In this document: in pieces, positions 16,730 through 25,648 of the stretch | How the letters are laid out: every line of letters begins with the position of its first letter | Numbering within the stretch: position 1 is the stretch's first letter | Origin: Cyclobacteriaceae bacterium | Lineage (GTDB): Bacteria; Bacteroidota; Bacteroidia; Cytophagales; Cyclobacteriaceae | NCBI GenBank assembly: GCA_025808415.1 | Contig: CP075525.1 | Span: 1,101,501-1,165,500 of the forward strand | Length of the DNA: 64,000 bases | Direction: 5' to 3' | Made by a program: the position numbers and the translations under genes | Notes under the pieces: model-generated | Seen by the model: the letters and a program-made list of their open reading frames with translations, nothing else | Told to the model about the DNA's origin: nothing | The model's database searches: none

Positions 16730-17955
16730 ACTGAAATTTTTTCCTGATAACGAAGTGTTCCTGTTTCAATGCCAATGGCCACTTTGGCAAGCAGCGAAAA
16801 GATGAACGCACCCATAGCCCAGATGCCACCGGTTACACCAACCTCGATCCAACTCGGAGAATATTCTACAATGTTGCCCCAGGCTTCCGGAATAAATCCG
16901 GGGATGATCAATCCCATGCCCTTCTCAATCCAGATACCGGTGAATAACATGACACAAGCCATGTACAACCACACTCTATTGTTTCTTAGTTTATGCAAAC
17001 TGAGAATGGCCGTGGCGGTAAAACTTAAACCTATGGCTGTCCAGATGTAAGGTACCAGTGCATTTTTTCCATGCAATCCAAAAAACAAATACATGGCGCT
17101 GCTGCCGTGGTGGGTGGGCCAGTAAAATTCCTTGAATATCTCAGAGCCCAGCATAATGATGTTTATTTGAGCAGCCACGGTAATGACCAAGGCAAGTTTT
17201 CTGAAGGTGTTGTCATCAATCTTGTAGCTTGTGAAGCGATTGATTACGGCAAGCGCAATGACGATGAGTGCCGGCCCTGCCGCGAAAGCCGATGCTAAAA
17301 ATCGCGGACCTAAAAGTGCATTGTTCCAATGCGGACGGGCCGGTAAACCTGCATACAGAAAGGCTGTAACCAGGTGAATGCCTACTGCCCAGAAAACAGA
17401 AATCAAAACACCGGGTAAGTAAAAATTTTTGTTAGGTTCTTTGCCCTGGTAGCGGCACATTAAAATATACAGGGGCACGGTAATGTTAATGAAGAGATAA
17501 CCATTCAACACAATCACATCCCACGCCAGCATGGAGTTGGGCCAGTTAAATACGCCTATGCCGGGTATCAGATGCCAGGCGCGGATGGGCCCGCCTAAAT
17601 CAACGGTAACAAAAGCCAGGCACATGATGAGTGCTGCTACGGCCATGCCTTCACCAATGAGCACCGCTTTTGAAAAATCCATTTCCTTCAATACATAGGT
17701 TGGTAACACCAACATCACCGCGGCTGCTGCAACACCCACCAGGAAAGTAAAGTTGGAGATGTATAAACCCCAACTCACGTGATTGTGCATGCCTGTCACG
17801 ATTAATCCATCACGCAACTGAATGTAAAAGCAAAATGCACCCAGCAACATAAAGAAGGTGAGAAAGCCCATCCACACGTGGTATAATGAATTACCGTGCA
17901 GAGCGGTTTTGATTCCGTTAGTTACCAGTGACCTGAATATTTTTAGCTGCTTCAT
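16726..17955 (-). CDS. NrfD/PsrC-like quinol-interacting membrane subunit, 409 aa
   Basis: A polytopic protein with about ten hydrophobic segments and the NrfD/PsrC pattern: HVSWGLYISNFTFLVGVAAAA, LILMCRYQGKEPN, LPARPHWNNALLGPRFLASA and GIWIEKGMGLIIPGFIPE. Such subunits oxidise menaquinol and pass electrons to a partner four-cluster Fe-S protein, here encoded 9 bp upstream. No napC or napH is present, so this NrfCD-type pair probably supplies electrons to the periplasmic nitrate reductase through the multihaem cytochromes of the same operon. Confidence 0.85.
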   Translation of the reverse strand: MKQLKIFRSLVTNGIKTALHGNSLYHVWMGFLTFFMLLGAFCFYIQLRDGLIVTGMHNHVSWGLYISNFTFLVGVAAAAVMLVLPTYVLKEMDFSKAVLIGEGMAVAALIMCLAFVTVDLGGPIRAWHLIPGIGVFNWPNSMLAWDVIVLNGYLFINITVPLYILMCRYQGKEPNKNFYLPGVLISVFWAVGIHLVTAFLYAGLPARPHWNNALLGPRFLASAFAAGPALIVIALAVINRFTSYKIDDNTFRKLALVITVAAQINIIMLGSEIFKEFYWPTHHGSSAMYLFFGLHGKNALVPYIWTAIGLSFTATAILSLHKLRNNRVWLYMACVMLFTGIWIEKGMGLIIPGFIPEAWGNIVEYSPSWIEVGVTGGIWAMGAFIFSLLAKVAIGIETGTLRYQEKISV

Positions 17956-17964
17956 GTGTTGCGG

Positions 17965-18990
17965 TTAATCCATGAAATACCAGAACTTAGGCTCGGTGCC
18001 CAGGTCTTCTTTTAACCTGAAAACTTTTTTATTGGCCAGCACCCACCGGATTTCACTGTTAGGGTCGAGCAGGTTGCCAAAAATGCGCGCACCTGTGGGA
18101 CATGCTTCCACGCAAGCCGGGCTCTTGCCATTGCGTGAGCGTTGTATACAGAAAGTACACTTCTCCATCACGCCTTTTTTTCGAAGCCGGTTGCCCAGGT
18201 AGTGCTGGTTGTTGTTAACTTCTTCTGCCGGCACTTCGGGTGTTGCCCAGTTAAACCTGCGTCCATCATACGGACAGGCCGCCATGCAATACCGGCAACC
18301 GATGCACCAGTCGTAATCAACTACCACAATACCATCTTTCTCTTTCCAGGTTGCTTTTACCGGGCATACTTCCACGCAAGGCGGGTTCTCACAGTGAAAA
18401 CATTGTGTGCCAATATAAAAATGACCGGCAGCAGGAACTTCATGATAGAAGTTATCATCGGCTAACTCAAAATCCATCGAACCATTTTTGTGTTCGTGTA
18501 TGCGGATGTACTGCATTTGTGAGTTTCGGTCCTGGTTGTTTTCTTGCACGCAGGCATTCACGCAATCCATGTATCCCTGGCACTTGGAAATATTGAAGGC
18601 ATAACCATAGAGCACATCCTTCATCGGGCCTTGTGCCGATACGTTTATTTTTCTTCCGTTGTTTAATTCGTATAATCTTTCAAGTCGCTTCACGGTCGAT
18701 TCCTTCTCTTCGTCCGTCATTAACTGGTAGTTGCCTTTAAAAAACTCCTCCCAATTCAGTTGCGCTTTTTCCTTTTTTGTTTCACCGGCCGTAACGCTGC
18801 ACGATGTTGATGCGAAACCTACGCCTGTGAGCAGACCTAAAGTAAGTTTCTTCAGTGCATCTCTCCTGTCAGTGGGTTTGCTCATGACTTGCTCAAAGCC
18901 ATCTTCTTTTTTCTTGCCGCAGGAGCAATTGCCTGATTGGCATCCGGTGCTTTTGTTCTCTGGTAATGGTACAGGTTCCATAACTATCAT
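17965..18990 (-). CDS. NrfC/DsrO-like Fe-S electron-transfer protein, 341 aa
   Basis: A ferredoxin-type protein with several 4Fe-4S cysteine groups: CQGYMDCVNACVQEN; CFHCENPPCVEVCPVKA; CIGCRYCMAACPYDGRRF; CTFCIQRSRNGKSPACVEAC. This arrangement carries up to four clusters, as in NrfC, PsrB and DmsB. A twin-arginine-like leader occurs around residues 42-65 (DRRDALKKLTLGLLTGVGFA), preceded by an unusual Cys-rich tail (GCQSGNCSCGKKK). It should sit on the periplasmic side and take electrons from the NrfD-like subunit. The ATG at 18990 overlaps the stop of the upstream cytochrome gene by 4 nt; a second Met four codons in is also possible. Confidence 0.85.
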   Translation of the reverse strand: MIVMEPVPLPENKSTGCQSGNCSCGKKKEDGFEQVMSKPTDRRDALKKLTLGLLTGVGFASTSCSVTAGETKKEKAQLNWEEFFKGNYQLMTDEEKESTVKRLERLYELNNGRKINVSAQGPMKDVLYGYAFNISKCQGYMDCVNACVQENNQDRNSQMQYIRIHEHKNGSMDFELADDNFYHEVPAAGHFYIGTQCFHCENPPCVEVCPVKATWKEKDGIVVVDYDWCIGCRYCMAACPYDGRRFNWATPEVPAEEVNNNQHYLGNRLRKKGVMEKCTFCIQRSRNGKSPACVEACPTGARIFGNLLDPNSEIRWVLANKKVFRLKEDLGTEPKFWYFMD

Positions 18991-19637
18991 TCAGTTAGTG
19001 AAGATGTATTTAAACGCGAAGGCCAACGACTTTCAAATGCAGGTTTATGAGGATTGTGGCAGCTAACACACGTGTTCATGATGCGCGGTGGCATCCATCC
19101 GCCCAAACGCTTGCCATGACTGCCACCTACCCAATCGGTATATTGTGTGGAATGGCATTGCCGGCATTGTTTATAGCTTTCATCAAACAAAATGGCATTA
19201 CCTGTCAGTGAAACCAGTTCGTTCATGTTTTTCTCATCATGACAGGTCTGGCAGTTCATTACTTCTGCACTGCCGTGGATGATGGATATGTCCCAGTGCG
19301 ATTTTTTCTCATCGGCTTTTCTGCCGGCACTTAGTTTGGCCAAGGGTTGTGTATGGCAATTGCTGCAGGGATAGGAGCGAATCATGGAAGTTCGTTCGGG
19401 AAGAAGCACAGCAACCGTATCATGAATCTGTGCCAGCACCAGCCTTACCTGCTGCATGGCATCGAGCGATGATTTTTCGTATTCAATGCTGTCGGTGTAG
19501 GCGCGCAAGCGATTGGCTAATGGGCCGTGGGCTTTGTCATAATGCTCATCCTGCTGATGGGATGAAGAGCAACTGTAATACACAATCATTACAACTGCTG
19601 CACAGACAATGAGCCATATGGTTTTGTATTTAATCAT
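18987..19637 (-). CDS. Tetrahaem c-type cytochrome, 216 aa
   Basis: Four CxxCH haem motifs are visible: CSNCH, CQTCH, CRQCH and CVSCH. The frame extends to a TTG at 19658, but I choose the ATG at 19637, which begins a membrane-anchor or lipoprotein signal (YKTIWLIVCAAVVMIVYYSC) and overlaps the upstream NapB-like stop by 8 nt. Many extra His residues (HGSAEVMNC, GGSHGKR) could be distal haem ligands. It is placed between NapB and the Fe-S subunit and probably replaces NapC as the electron carrier from the NrfCD-type module. Confidence 0.85.
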   Translation of the reverse strand: MIKYKTIWLIVCAAVVMIVYYSCSSSHQQDEHYDKAHGPLANRLRAYTDSIEYEKSSLDAMQQVRLVLAQIHDTVAVLLPERTSMIRSYPCSNCHTQPLAKLSAGRKADEKKSHWDISIIHGSAEVMNCQTCHDEKNMNELVSLTGNAILFDESYKQCRQCHSTQYTDWVGGSHGKRLGGWMPPRIMNTCVSCHNPHKPAFESRWPSRLNTSSLTE

Positions 19638-20316
19638 TGTCCGGTCTTTCCCATTCAATGGGTGTTAAAGGTTTCAATGCATGACACGACCTGCAATTTA
19701 CCCGCTCGGGGTGCGTAACGCGAATGGCTTTTGGAGCGGCCGGACCGGCATGACAGGCCAGGCAATTTTCCCTGAGTTGCAAGGTATGTGGTATAACCGG
19801 TGGACTGCCTTCCATCGCACGGTTGCCGATAGCAGGAGCTTTCAGTCCTTCAAACGCAGTTGCTTTGAACAGTGCATTGGTGTTGACCGGAACATGGCAT
19901 TGCTTGCAGTTGATTAATTCAGGATGAGGCGTTACCGGTGCAAATGCTTTGAACTGTTCAACATATCCACCATTCTGGTGGCATTGCAAACAAGCCTTTC
20001 CACCAAAGGCACTTTCATTCAGAATGGCATGAGGAATGACAGGCGGTGCGCCTGAGAAAGCCCTTCGCTTATAGTATCCTTCCATTGAGCGATTATGATT
20101 TTCATCATCAGGCATGTTCTGATAAGCCAATGCAAACTCGGCACGTTCAAACACACCTGATTCAAAGGGAAGGGGTTCAACATACGGAAACAACTCCTCC
20201 TCCACATGGGCTTCCTCCTGTTCCACCAACATGCTGAAGTTAAGCACAACGATCGCTGAAGCCATCAGCAGCACGATGTAAAAAATGAGTATATGTTGTT
20301 TCGGCTTGATGGTCAT
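19630..20316 (-). CDS. napB: NapB-like cytochrome with four haem sites, 228 aa
   Basis: Electron-transfer subunit of the periplasmic nitrate reductase. An N-terminal hydrophobic segment (residues 9-28) is followed by four CxxCH motifs at residues ~109, 137, 185 and 208. Typical NapB has two. The extra pair seems to come from an internal duplication: GAPPVIPHAI (89) and GSPPVIPHTL (170), then CLQCH and CLACH, then TPHPELINCKQCH and THPERVNCRSCH recur in the same order. It lies 3 bp downstream of napA. The symbol is by homology; the duplicated architecture should be noted when comparing. Confidence 0.8.
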   Translation of the reverse strand: MTIKPKQHILIFYIVLLMASAIVVLNFSMLVEQEEAHVEEELFPYVEPLPFESGVFERAEFALAYQNMPDDENHNRSMEGYYKRRAFSGAPPVIPHAILNESAFGGKACLQCHQNGGYVEQFKAFAPVTPHPELINCKQCHVPVNTNALFKATAFEGLKAPAIGNRAMEGSPPVIPHTLQLRENCLACHAGPAAPKAIRVTHPERVNCRSCHALKPLTPIEWERPDND

Positions 20317-20319
20317 ACC

Positions 20320-22653
20320 TCAGGCTTTCATCACTTTTACAGCACACTTTTTATATTCGGGCTCGCGCGAAATCGGACAAAACGCATCGATGGTAAGTTC
20401 ATTGATCAGTAAGCCTTCATCGAAGAAGGGAACAAATACCTGTCCACGTGGAGGCTGGCCACGCTCATTCACCGATGCAGGTAACACCAACTCGCCCCTG
20501 CGCGAAACCAGTTTCACTTTATCGCCTGTGCGAATATTCATATTAGTTGCATCCTGCACATTCAGCTCCACATAAGCATGTGGTACCGCCTGATGTAACA
20601 CAGGAATCCTCCTCGTCATGGAGCCGGTATGCCAGTGCTCAACCACCCTGCCGGTGCAAAGCCAGTATGGATATTCCTTATCAGGAACTTCCGGGGCAGG
20701 TTCAAAAGGCCTTGCCCATATCCAGGCTTTGCCATCGGGCTTGCCATAGAAATCATATGAATCTCCTTTTGCTGCGGGATCGTATTTGGCGTGGTAGCGC
20801 CACTTGGTTTCTTTTCCATTAACGTATGGCCATTGAATGCCCGGCTTTGCTTTTAGTTCTTCATAACTCGCCATCGAGTGATCGGGCCCATAATGGAATC
20901 GTGAATATTCTTTCCAAATCTCTTCGATGTGATTTTCTTTTGTCCAGGGAAAAAGATTTCCATAGCCCATTCGTTTGGCCACTTCTATAATCTGCCAGGT
21001 GTCGCTCACACACTCGCCTTGCGGCTCAATCATTTTTTCAAAATGTTGCGTGCGTCTTTCGGAGTTGCCGAACATACCTTCGCGCTCAATCCACATGGCC
21101 GAAGGCAATATCACATCCGCTACATCAGTAGTGGGTGTGGGATAAACATCCGACACAACAATAAACCGGTCTTCTTTCAATGCCCCATTGCGATAGCGTT
21201 TCAGGTTGGGCATGGAAACCATCGGGTTGGTTACCTGTATCCACATGAACTTGATTTCGCCCCGGTCTAAGGCGCGGAACATTTCAACGGTGTGGAAGGT
21301 GGGCTTTGCCGGAATTTTTTCAACAGGCACCTTCCAGATTTCTGCGGCAAACTTGCGGTCTTTTTCATTGGTTACTGTTCCGTGAGGAAGCAAATGAGTC
21401 AAAGTTCCTACTTCACGTACTGTACCACAAGCACTCGGCTGACCAGTCAATGAAAAGGGTGAGTTGCCTGGAGTGGAAATTTTTCCGGTAAGCAGGTGGA
21501 TGTTGTAAATCTGATTATTAATCCAGGTGCCCCGTGTATGCTGGTTGGGGCCCATGCACCAGAGCGACATCACTTTCTTGTTCGGGTCGGCATAAAGCTG
21601 CGCCAGGTATTTGATGTCTTTCACGGATACTCCGCATTGAGTAGTTGCTTTTGCAGGAGCATAATCGTTTAGAAAATTTTTGAAGTCATTGAAACTGATA
21701 TCACCAGGCTCATCGGTGAACTGGAAATTATCTTCAAGACCATACCCGATATTGGTTTTCCCTTTCTTGAATACACAGTGCTTTTCAATAAAACTACGGT
21801 TCACCCATCCATTATTGATAATTTCATAACAGATGGCATTGGCTAAAGCCAGGTCGCCTTGCGGTTCAAAGAGTATGGCTTTATCGGCTGCAAGGCTGGT
21901 GCGCGTAGTGCGCGTACCCAAATCGATGATGATGCTTTTTCTTTTCAGGCGCTGGTCTAACAAGCGCGAGAAAAGCACGGGGTGCATCTCGGCCATGTTG
22001 TTGCCCCACAACACAAATACATCGGCATGGTCAATATCTTCATAACAGCCCATGGGCTCATCCATGCCGAACGAGGTCATAAATCCGGTTACCGCGCTGG
22101 CCATGCACAAGCGTGCATTAGCCTCAAGGTTATTCGTGCCGATTCCACCCTTCATAAACTTGCTGGCCACATAGCCATCGGGTATGGTCCACTGACCCGA
22201 GCCATACATCGACACAGCATCCTTACCATGTTTCTCAATGGTCTCCTTCATTTTGCTGGCCACCAAATCCAGGGCTTCAGTCATGGTTACTTCCACCCAT
22301 TTGCCGTTGCGCTTAACTAATGGTTTTCTCAACCTGTCTTTTCCGTACAAGGCCATCACAGAGTGATAGCCCTTCACACAACACAGCCCTTTGTTTACCG
22401 GGCTATCAGGGTCGCCTTTTACAGCCACTGCTTTTCCATTTTGCAGTCCGATGAGCAAGCCGCAACCTACCCCGCAAAAACGGCAGGGCGATTTTTTCCA
22501 ATTAAGTTTATCGTTGCCGGAAAGCTTATCTACTCCGGCAAAGGTTACTTCCGGCAGCATGGCTGTGGCCGCGCTGATGGCCGATGTGGCTGCCAGTTGC
22601 TTTAGAAAATTTCTGCGCGAGTGGTCTTTAACGGTGTAAGCTTTCCTTTCCAT
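20320..22653 (-). CDS. napA: Periplasmic nitrate reductase catalytic subunit NapA, 777 aa
   Basis: Molybdopterin oxidoreductase reducing nitrate to nitrite in the periplasm. A Tat signal (R13-R14 in HSRRNFLKQ) is followed by the 4Fe-4S motif Cys57-x2-Cys60-x3-Cys64 and Cys91/92 (KSPCRFCGVGCG; GLCCVKGY), and the probable Mo-ligand Cys183 in NARLCMASAVTGF, typical of NapA and absent from formate dehydrogenases. Other blocks are VFVLWGNNMAEMHPVLFSRL, LWCMGPNQHTRGTWINNQIY and CTGRVVEHWHTGSMTRR. Length is slightly shorter than E. coli NapA (~828). napD is encoded 3 bp upstream. The periplasmic Tat route agrees with NapD being present. Confidence 0.95.
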   Translation of the reverse strand: MERKAYTVKDHSRRNFLKQLAATSAISAATAMLPEVTFAGVDKLSGNDKLNWKKSPCRFCGVGCGLLIGLQNGKAVAVKGDPDSPVNKGLCCVKGYHSVMALYGKDRLRKPLVKRNGKWVEVTMTEALDLVASKMKETIEKHGKDAVSMYGSGQWTIPDGYVASKFMKGGIGTNNLEANARLCMASAVTGFMTSFGMDEPMGCYEDIDHADVFVLWGNNMAEMHPVLFSRLLDQRLKRKSIIIDLGTRTTRTSLAADKAILFEPQGDLALANAICYEIINNGWVNRSFIEKHCVFKKGKTNIGYGLEDNFQFTDEPGDISFNDFKNFLNDYAPAKATTQCGVSVKDIKYLAQLYADPNKKVMSLWCMGPNQHTRGTWINNQIYNIHLLTGKISTPGNSPFSLTGQPSACGTVREVGTLTHLLPHGTVTNEKDRKFAAEIWKVPVEKIPAKPTFHTVEMFRALDRGEIKFMWIQVTNPMVSMPNLKRYRNGALKEDRFIVVSDVYPTPTTDVADVILPSAMWIEREGMFGNSERRTQHFEKMIEPQGECVSDTWQIIEVAKRMGYGNLFPWTKENHIEEIWKEYSRFHYGPDHSMASYEELKAKPGIQWPYVNGKETKWRYHAKYDPAAKGDSYDFYGKPDGKAWIWARPFEPAPEVPDKEYPYWLCTGRVVEHWHTGSMTRRIPVLHQAVPHAYVELNVQDATNMNIRTGDKVKLVSRRGELVLPASVNERGQPPRGQVFVPFFDEGLLINELTIDAFCPISREPEYKKCAVKVMKA

Positions 22654-22656
22654 AGT

Positions 22657-22884
22657 TCAGGTGCTAAAACCAGAGATTAAACTGATGTGTTGAATCGAAG
22701 TATCGCCCTTAAGGGCCTCTAAAAACTGCTCGTCTTCTTTTTCCGAATCCGAATCAGTTACCAGCACAATTACCTCCCGGTTATCCGCAGGCAACACTTC
22801 ACAATGATTGAAAGACTGAAGCTTTTCAATCACTTGGGCCACTGCTCCAGCAATGGGGAATACCAGGTAACTTTTTACAGGCAT
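22657..22884 (-). CDS. napD: NapD-type chaperone, 75 aa
   Basis: A short ferredoxin-fold-like protein (MPVKSYLVFPIAGAVAQVIEKLQSF; REVIVLVTDSDSEKEDEQFLEALK; IQHISLISGFST) of NapD size and strand-helix layout. NapD binds the Tat leader of NapA and delays export until the cofactor is inserted. It is the first gene of the leftward nap operon, immediately before napA. The ATG at 22884 lies 37 bp from a perfect 14-bp palindrome. Confidence 0.8.
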   Translation of the reverse strand: MPVKSYLVFPIAGAVAQVIEKLQSFNHCEVLPADNREVIVLVTDSDSEKEDEQFLEALKGDTSIQHISLISGFST

Positions 22885-22921
22885 ATGGTTTCAAAGTAAA
22901 GTACAGTCAATTACGAATAGT

Positions 22922-22935
22922 ATGACTTAAGTCAT
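22922..22935. promoter_or_regulatory. 14-bp perfect palindrome between napD and the porin gene
   Basis: ATGACTTAAGTCAT is fully self-complementary and lies in the 101-bp divergent gap, 37 bp from napD and 50 bp from the porin start. Its TGAC-TTAA-GTCA form has the size and symmetry of Crp/Fnr-superfamily operators (two 4-5-bp half-sites with a 4-bp spacer) such as those controlling nitrate and nitric-oxide genes. A Crp/Fnr-type regulator gene lies 3 kb away. Binding is inferred only. Confidence 0.5.
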
Positions 22936-22985
22936 TTGTGCTAATAAATTTTCGATTTTGTTTTGGGTTATGCAATACTGAACTT

Positions 22986-24311
22986 ATGAAATCTCCCCTA
23001 TTTAGAACCATTCTTTTTGGTTCTGCTTTATCCCTCTGTACTCAGCCTTTATCTGCCCAGGTTAATGTCAGTGTCAACGGTCAGTACATGAACCGGGCCG
23101 AGTACCGGCATGGATTTTCTACGCTTGCGGCACCCGAACAAGATGCAGCATTTTTTATTAGTCAGCGGGCAAGGGTAATGACCAGCCTGAAGTTTCAGGA
23201 TGCGGAAATGTATGTAAGCATACAAGACATCCGCACCTGGGGCAGCACGGCCAATGCGGCCATTGACAATGCAGGTTTGCTCTCGGTACATGAGGCGTGG
23301 GTGGCCCTTCCGATCAATAAAAAGTTTGCGTTGAAAATGGGTAGGCAGGAAATTGCCTATGATGAAGACCGCATTTTTGGAAGTCTTGACTGGCTGATGC
23401 AGGCCCGCAGGCACGATGCAGCTATTATCAAATTTTATGATTCAGCCAGCAACACACAAATACATGCCGGGCTTGCCTTTAATCAAAATCAGGAGCAACT
23501 GGCAGGAACGGTTTATACGGTACCCAATAACTATAAAACCTTTCAGTACATTTATTTTAATCGACCCTTCGGAAAGATCAAATCATCATTCCTTTTTTTG
23601 AATAATGGTATCCAAATTCAAAAACCCAACACCGTGCCGGTGGAATACACCACTGTATTTACACAAACCTTCGGCCCGCGGTTGGTGTATAAGGAAAGCA
23701 GCAACAAGTTATCCGGTAATGTGGCTTTTTATTATCAAACAGGTACCAACAATCTGAATCAATCCCTATCGGGATATGATTTGATGGCCGAGCTGACGTA
23801 TGATTTGAGTAAGAAGTTTGCGTTGACAGCAGGTTTGGAAGTAATATCAGGAACAGATCAAATCAACGCGCCATCGGGAGAAAGTAAATCCTTTACCCCT
23901 TTTTATGGGACTAATCATCGCTTTAATGGCTATATGGATTATTTCTATGTGGGTAATCATGGAAATTCTGTTGGGCTCAATGATTATTATTTGAAGGGTT
24001 TAATGAAAGGCTCTAAAACCTTGCTCGGTGCTGCCGTACATTTTTTCTCTTCCAATGCAGTGGTTGAAAATGATGATTCTCCCGGAACTTCCGGTAGTTC
24101 ACGGTTGGGTACCGAACTCGACCTGACCATTGTTCACAAATTAAAACCGGGCATTAGTTTTCAGGGTGGTTATTCTCAGATGTTTGCCACGCAATCCATG
24201 GCCTATTTGAAAAATGTAGCGGATGGTCATAATCAAACCAATAACTGGGCGTATGTCATGCTCATACTCAGGCCGGGTGTAGAGTGGCCAAGGACAGGGT
24301 TGAAGTTGTGA
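22986..24311 (+). CDS. Alginate-export-type outer-membrane porin, 441 aa
   Basis: The start is placed at the ATG at 22986, because it begins a clear signal peptide (MKSPLFRTILFGSALSLC ... LSAQ-VN); the frame is open 16 codons further up. The mature protein is a beta-barrel of the alginate-export (AlgE-like) family: QYMNRAEYRHGF, FISQRARVMTSLKFQDAEMY, VSIQDIRTWGS, FALKMGRQEIAYDEDRIFGS and LDWLMQARRHDAAIIKFYD. It diverges from the nap operon and shares the palindrome with it, so it may be the outer-membrane route for nitrate/nitrite. That link rests on position only. Confidence 0.8.
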   Translation: MKSPLFRTILFGSALSLCTQPLSAQVNVSVNGQYMNRAEYRHGFSTLAAPEQDAAFFISQRARVMTSLKFQDAEMYVSIQDIRTWGSTANAAIDNAGLLSVHEAWVALPINKKFALKMGRQEIAYDEDRIFGSLDWLMQARRHDAAIIKFYDSASNTQIHAGLAFNQNQEQLAGTVYTVPNNYKTFQYIYFNRPFGKIKSSFLFLNNGIQIQKPNTVPVEYTTVFTQTFGPRLVYKESSNKLSGNVAFYYQTGTNNLNQSLSGYDLMAELTYDLSKKFALTAGLEVISGTDQINAPSGESKSFTPFYGTNHRFNGYMDYFYVGNHGNSVGLNDYYLKGLMKGSKTLLGAAVHFFSSNAVVENDDSPGTSGSSRLGTELDLTIVHKLKPGISFQGGYSQMFATQSMAYLKNVADGHNQTNNWAYVMLILRPGVEWPRTGLKL

Positions 24312-24321
24312 TGAATTCCTA

Positions 24322-24528
24322 TTAAATCTTCTCTCCATTGTAGCCTGCTTTTAGTAGTGCTTCCCTGATTTGTTCTTCTGAAGCATCTGTTTCTACTGTA
24401 AGTGTGCGCTCAGGACTGGTCAGGTCAACTTTCCATTGGCCTTCACCAGCAGTTTCATTAAGAAAGGGGGTTACGGTAGCCACGCAAACTGAGCATTTTA
24501 TGTTGGTTTTGAATTTTTTTTTTTTCAT
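24322..24528 (-). CDS. Heavy-metal-associated (HMA) domain protein, 68 aa
   Basis: The frame extends to 24588, but the ATG at 24528 gives a compact HMA domain: MKKKKFKTNIKCSVCVATVT, then FLNETAGEGQWKVDLTSPER, TLTVETDASEEQIREALLKA and GYNGEKI. The metal-binding pair is C-S-V-C (residues ~12-15), in place of the commoner M-x-C-x-x-C. Such proteins carry Cu(I) in the cytoplasm to CopA-type ATPases or to regulators. It converges with the porin gene 10 bp away. The codons for the four lysines after Met form a run of A. Confidence 0.75.
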   Translation of the reverse strand: MKKKKFKTNIKCSVCVATVTPFLNETAGEGQWKVDLTSPERTLTVETDASEEQIREALLKAGYNGEKI

Positions 24529-24602
24529 AAATTGATTTCGTTTAACAAATAAACGAAATCCGGACTGCACCGGATTTACACAATTCACAGACTCTTTTAC
24601 AG

Positions 24603-25172
24603 TTAATCTGTATTCATTGCTGAATGGATATTTCGCCTGGCTTGTTCAATGTGCCTTCTGTTGTGCGTCAATACAAACTGTATAGCATCACCAACATTTA
24701 TCTTTACAAAAGGTGAAATGGATGTTGAGACACTGGCCTTCATTAAGTTTTTTTGATTGGCTTGCAGAATAATTTTCTGTAATTCTTCCAGATGCTGAAT
24801 AAACATGGAAACCACTGCGTATGGATTGTTAATGATGGTAGGCCGATGCTTTCTCATGGCTTTATATTTCTTTTTGGTTTGCTGATGGTCCATAGCTTTA
24901 ATGAAGTAGCTACCCAGAAAGCTGTGTTTGAAAGTAGTTTGGCCCTTCAGGGGAGGCATTTTTTCTAACGATTTTCTCAGTCTTGGTAAATAGAAATCAG
25001 CATATGAATTGAGATGATCGAAACACTCGGCTATACCCCATCCACCATTATTATTCGAAATAAGTTGGTCTTCCGGAAGATTCTGGAATACCGAGATTAC
25101 TTCTTTGAGTTGTTCTTCTACTTGCTGTTCTGCCCGGTTAAGAAATTCTGAATGCGATATTGACTCCACCAT
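24603..25172 (-). CDS. DinB-family protein, 189 aa
   Basis: A four-helix DinB/YfiT-like protein. The three His ligands expected for the metal site are visible as AECFDHLN (residue ~52) and THNRRHIEQA (~171-175). EEQLKEVISVFQNLPEDQL at the start and KAMRKHRPT in the middle fit the family. DinB-superfamily proteins include thiol-dependent transferases and many of unknown function. The start overlaps the stop of the upstream membrane-protein gene by one base (TAATG), so the two are co-transcribed. Confidence 0.7.
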   Translation of the reverse strand: MVESISHSEFLNRAEQQVEEQLKEVISVFQNLPEDQLISNNNGGWGIAECFDHLNSYADFYLPRLRKSLEKMPPLKGQTTFKHSFLGSYFIKAMDHQQTKKKYKAMRKHRPTIINNPYAVVSMFIQHLEELQKIILQANQKNLMKASVSTSISPFVKINVGDAIQFVLTHNRRHIEQARRNIHSAMNTD

Positions 25173-25579
25173 TAGATGTCTTTAATTTTTTTTCGGAATG
25201 CAAGTAACCCAATGCCTACAAGGCACATAAAACTTTCAATTACCAGCCAGTTTGTTCCAAACTCGCCAAGGGCGCCATCCATAAACCAGGTCATGATCCG
25301 CGATAGCCCGTACGATCCCCAAAATACTGATAAAAATCTCAACCCCTTTACGGTTTCAGAAAAGGCCAGGTAGATAAGCAACAATACCAGGGTTATACCT
25401 ACGCCTCCATAAACACCACGGATGGAGCTGATGGCATCGGTGTTGGGAAGTTTTACACCCACTAAATCCATAACCGATTGCGGATTGATAATGGCCAAAA
25501 TGGCCACGTACGCTAAACTTAATGCGGAGAAAAGGATGAAACCTTTACTGGCCATGAGGTAAATTACTTTTGCTGTCAT
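25172..25579 (-). CDS. DUF4345-like membrane protein, 135 aa
   Basis: A small integral membrane protein with four hydrophobic segments: GFILFSALSLAYVAILAI, GGVGITLVLLLIYLAF, FLSVFWGSYGLSRIM and WLVIESFMCLVGIGLLAF. The pattern I-N-P ... N-x-x-S-x-x-R-G-x-Y-G-G resembles DUF4345. I choose the ATG at 25579 (MTAKVIYLMASKG) over an in-frame one at 25618, because the extra 13 residues are hydrophilic. The function is unknown. It is the first gene of a two-gene unit with the DinB gene. Confidence 0.6.
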   Translation of the reverse strand: MTAKVIYLMASKGFILFSALSLAYVAILAIINPQSVMDLVGVKLPNTDAISSIRGVYGGVGITLVLLLIYLAFSETVKGLRFLSVFWGSYGLSRIMTWFMDGALGEFGTNWLVIESFMCLVGIGLLAFRKKIKDI

Positions 25580-25648
25580 AGTTGTTTTGTTTGATGCAAC
25601 AAAAGTGGAGGATGGCATAAAACTGATTCTTGGTAATTGCCAAGATTT

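Noticed and set aside
22922..22935. Classical Fnr box (TTGAT-N4-ATCAA)
   Set aside because: The palindrome has TGAC/GTCA half-sites, not TTGAT; it is reported only as an unassigned operator.
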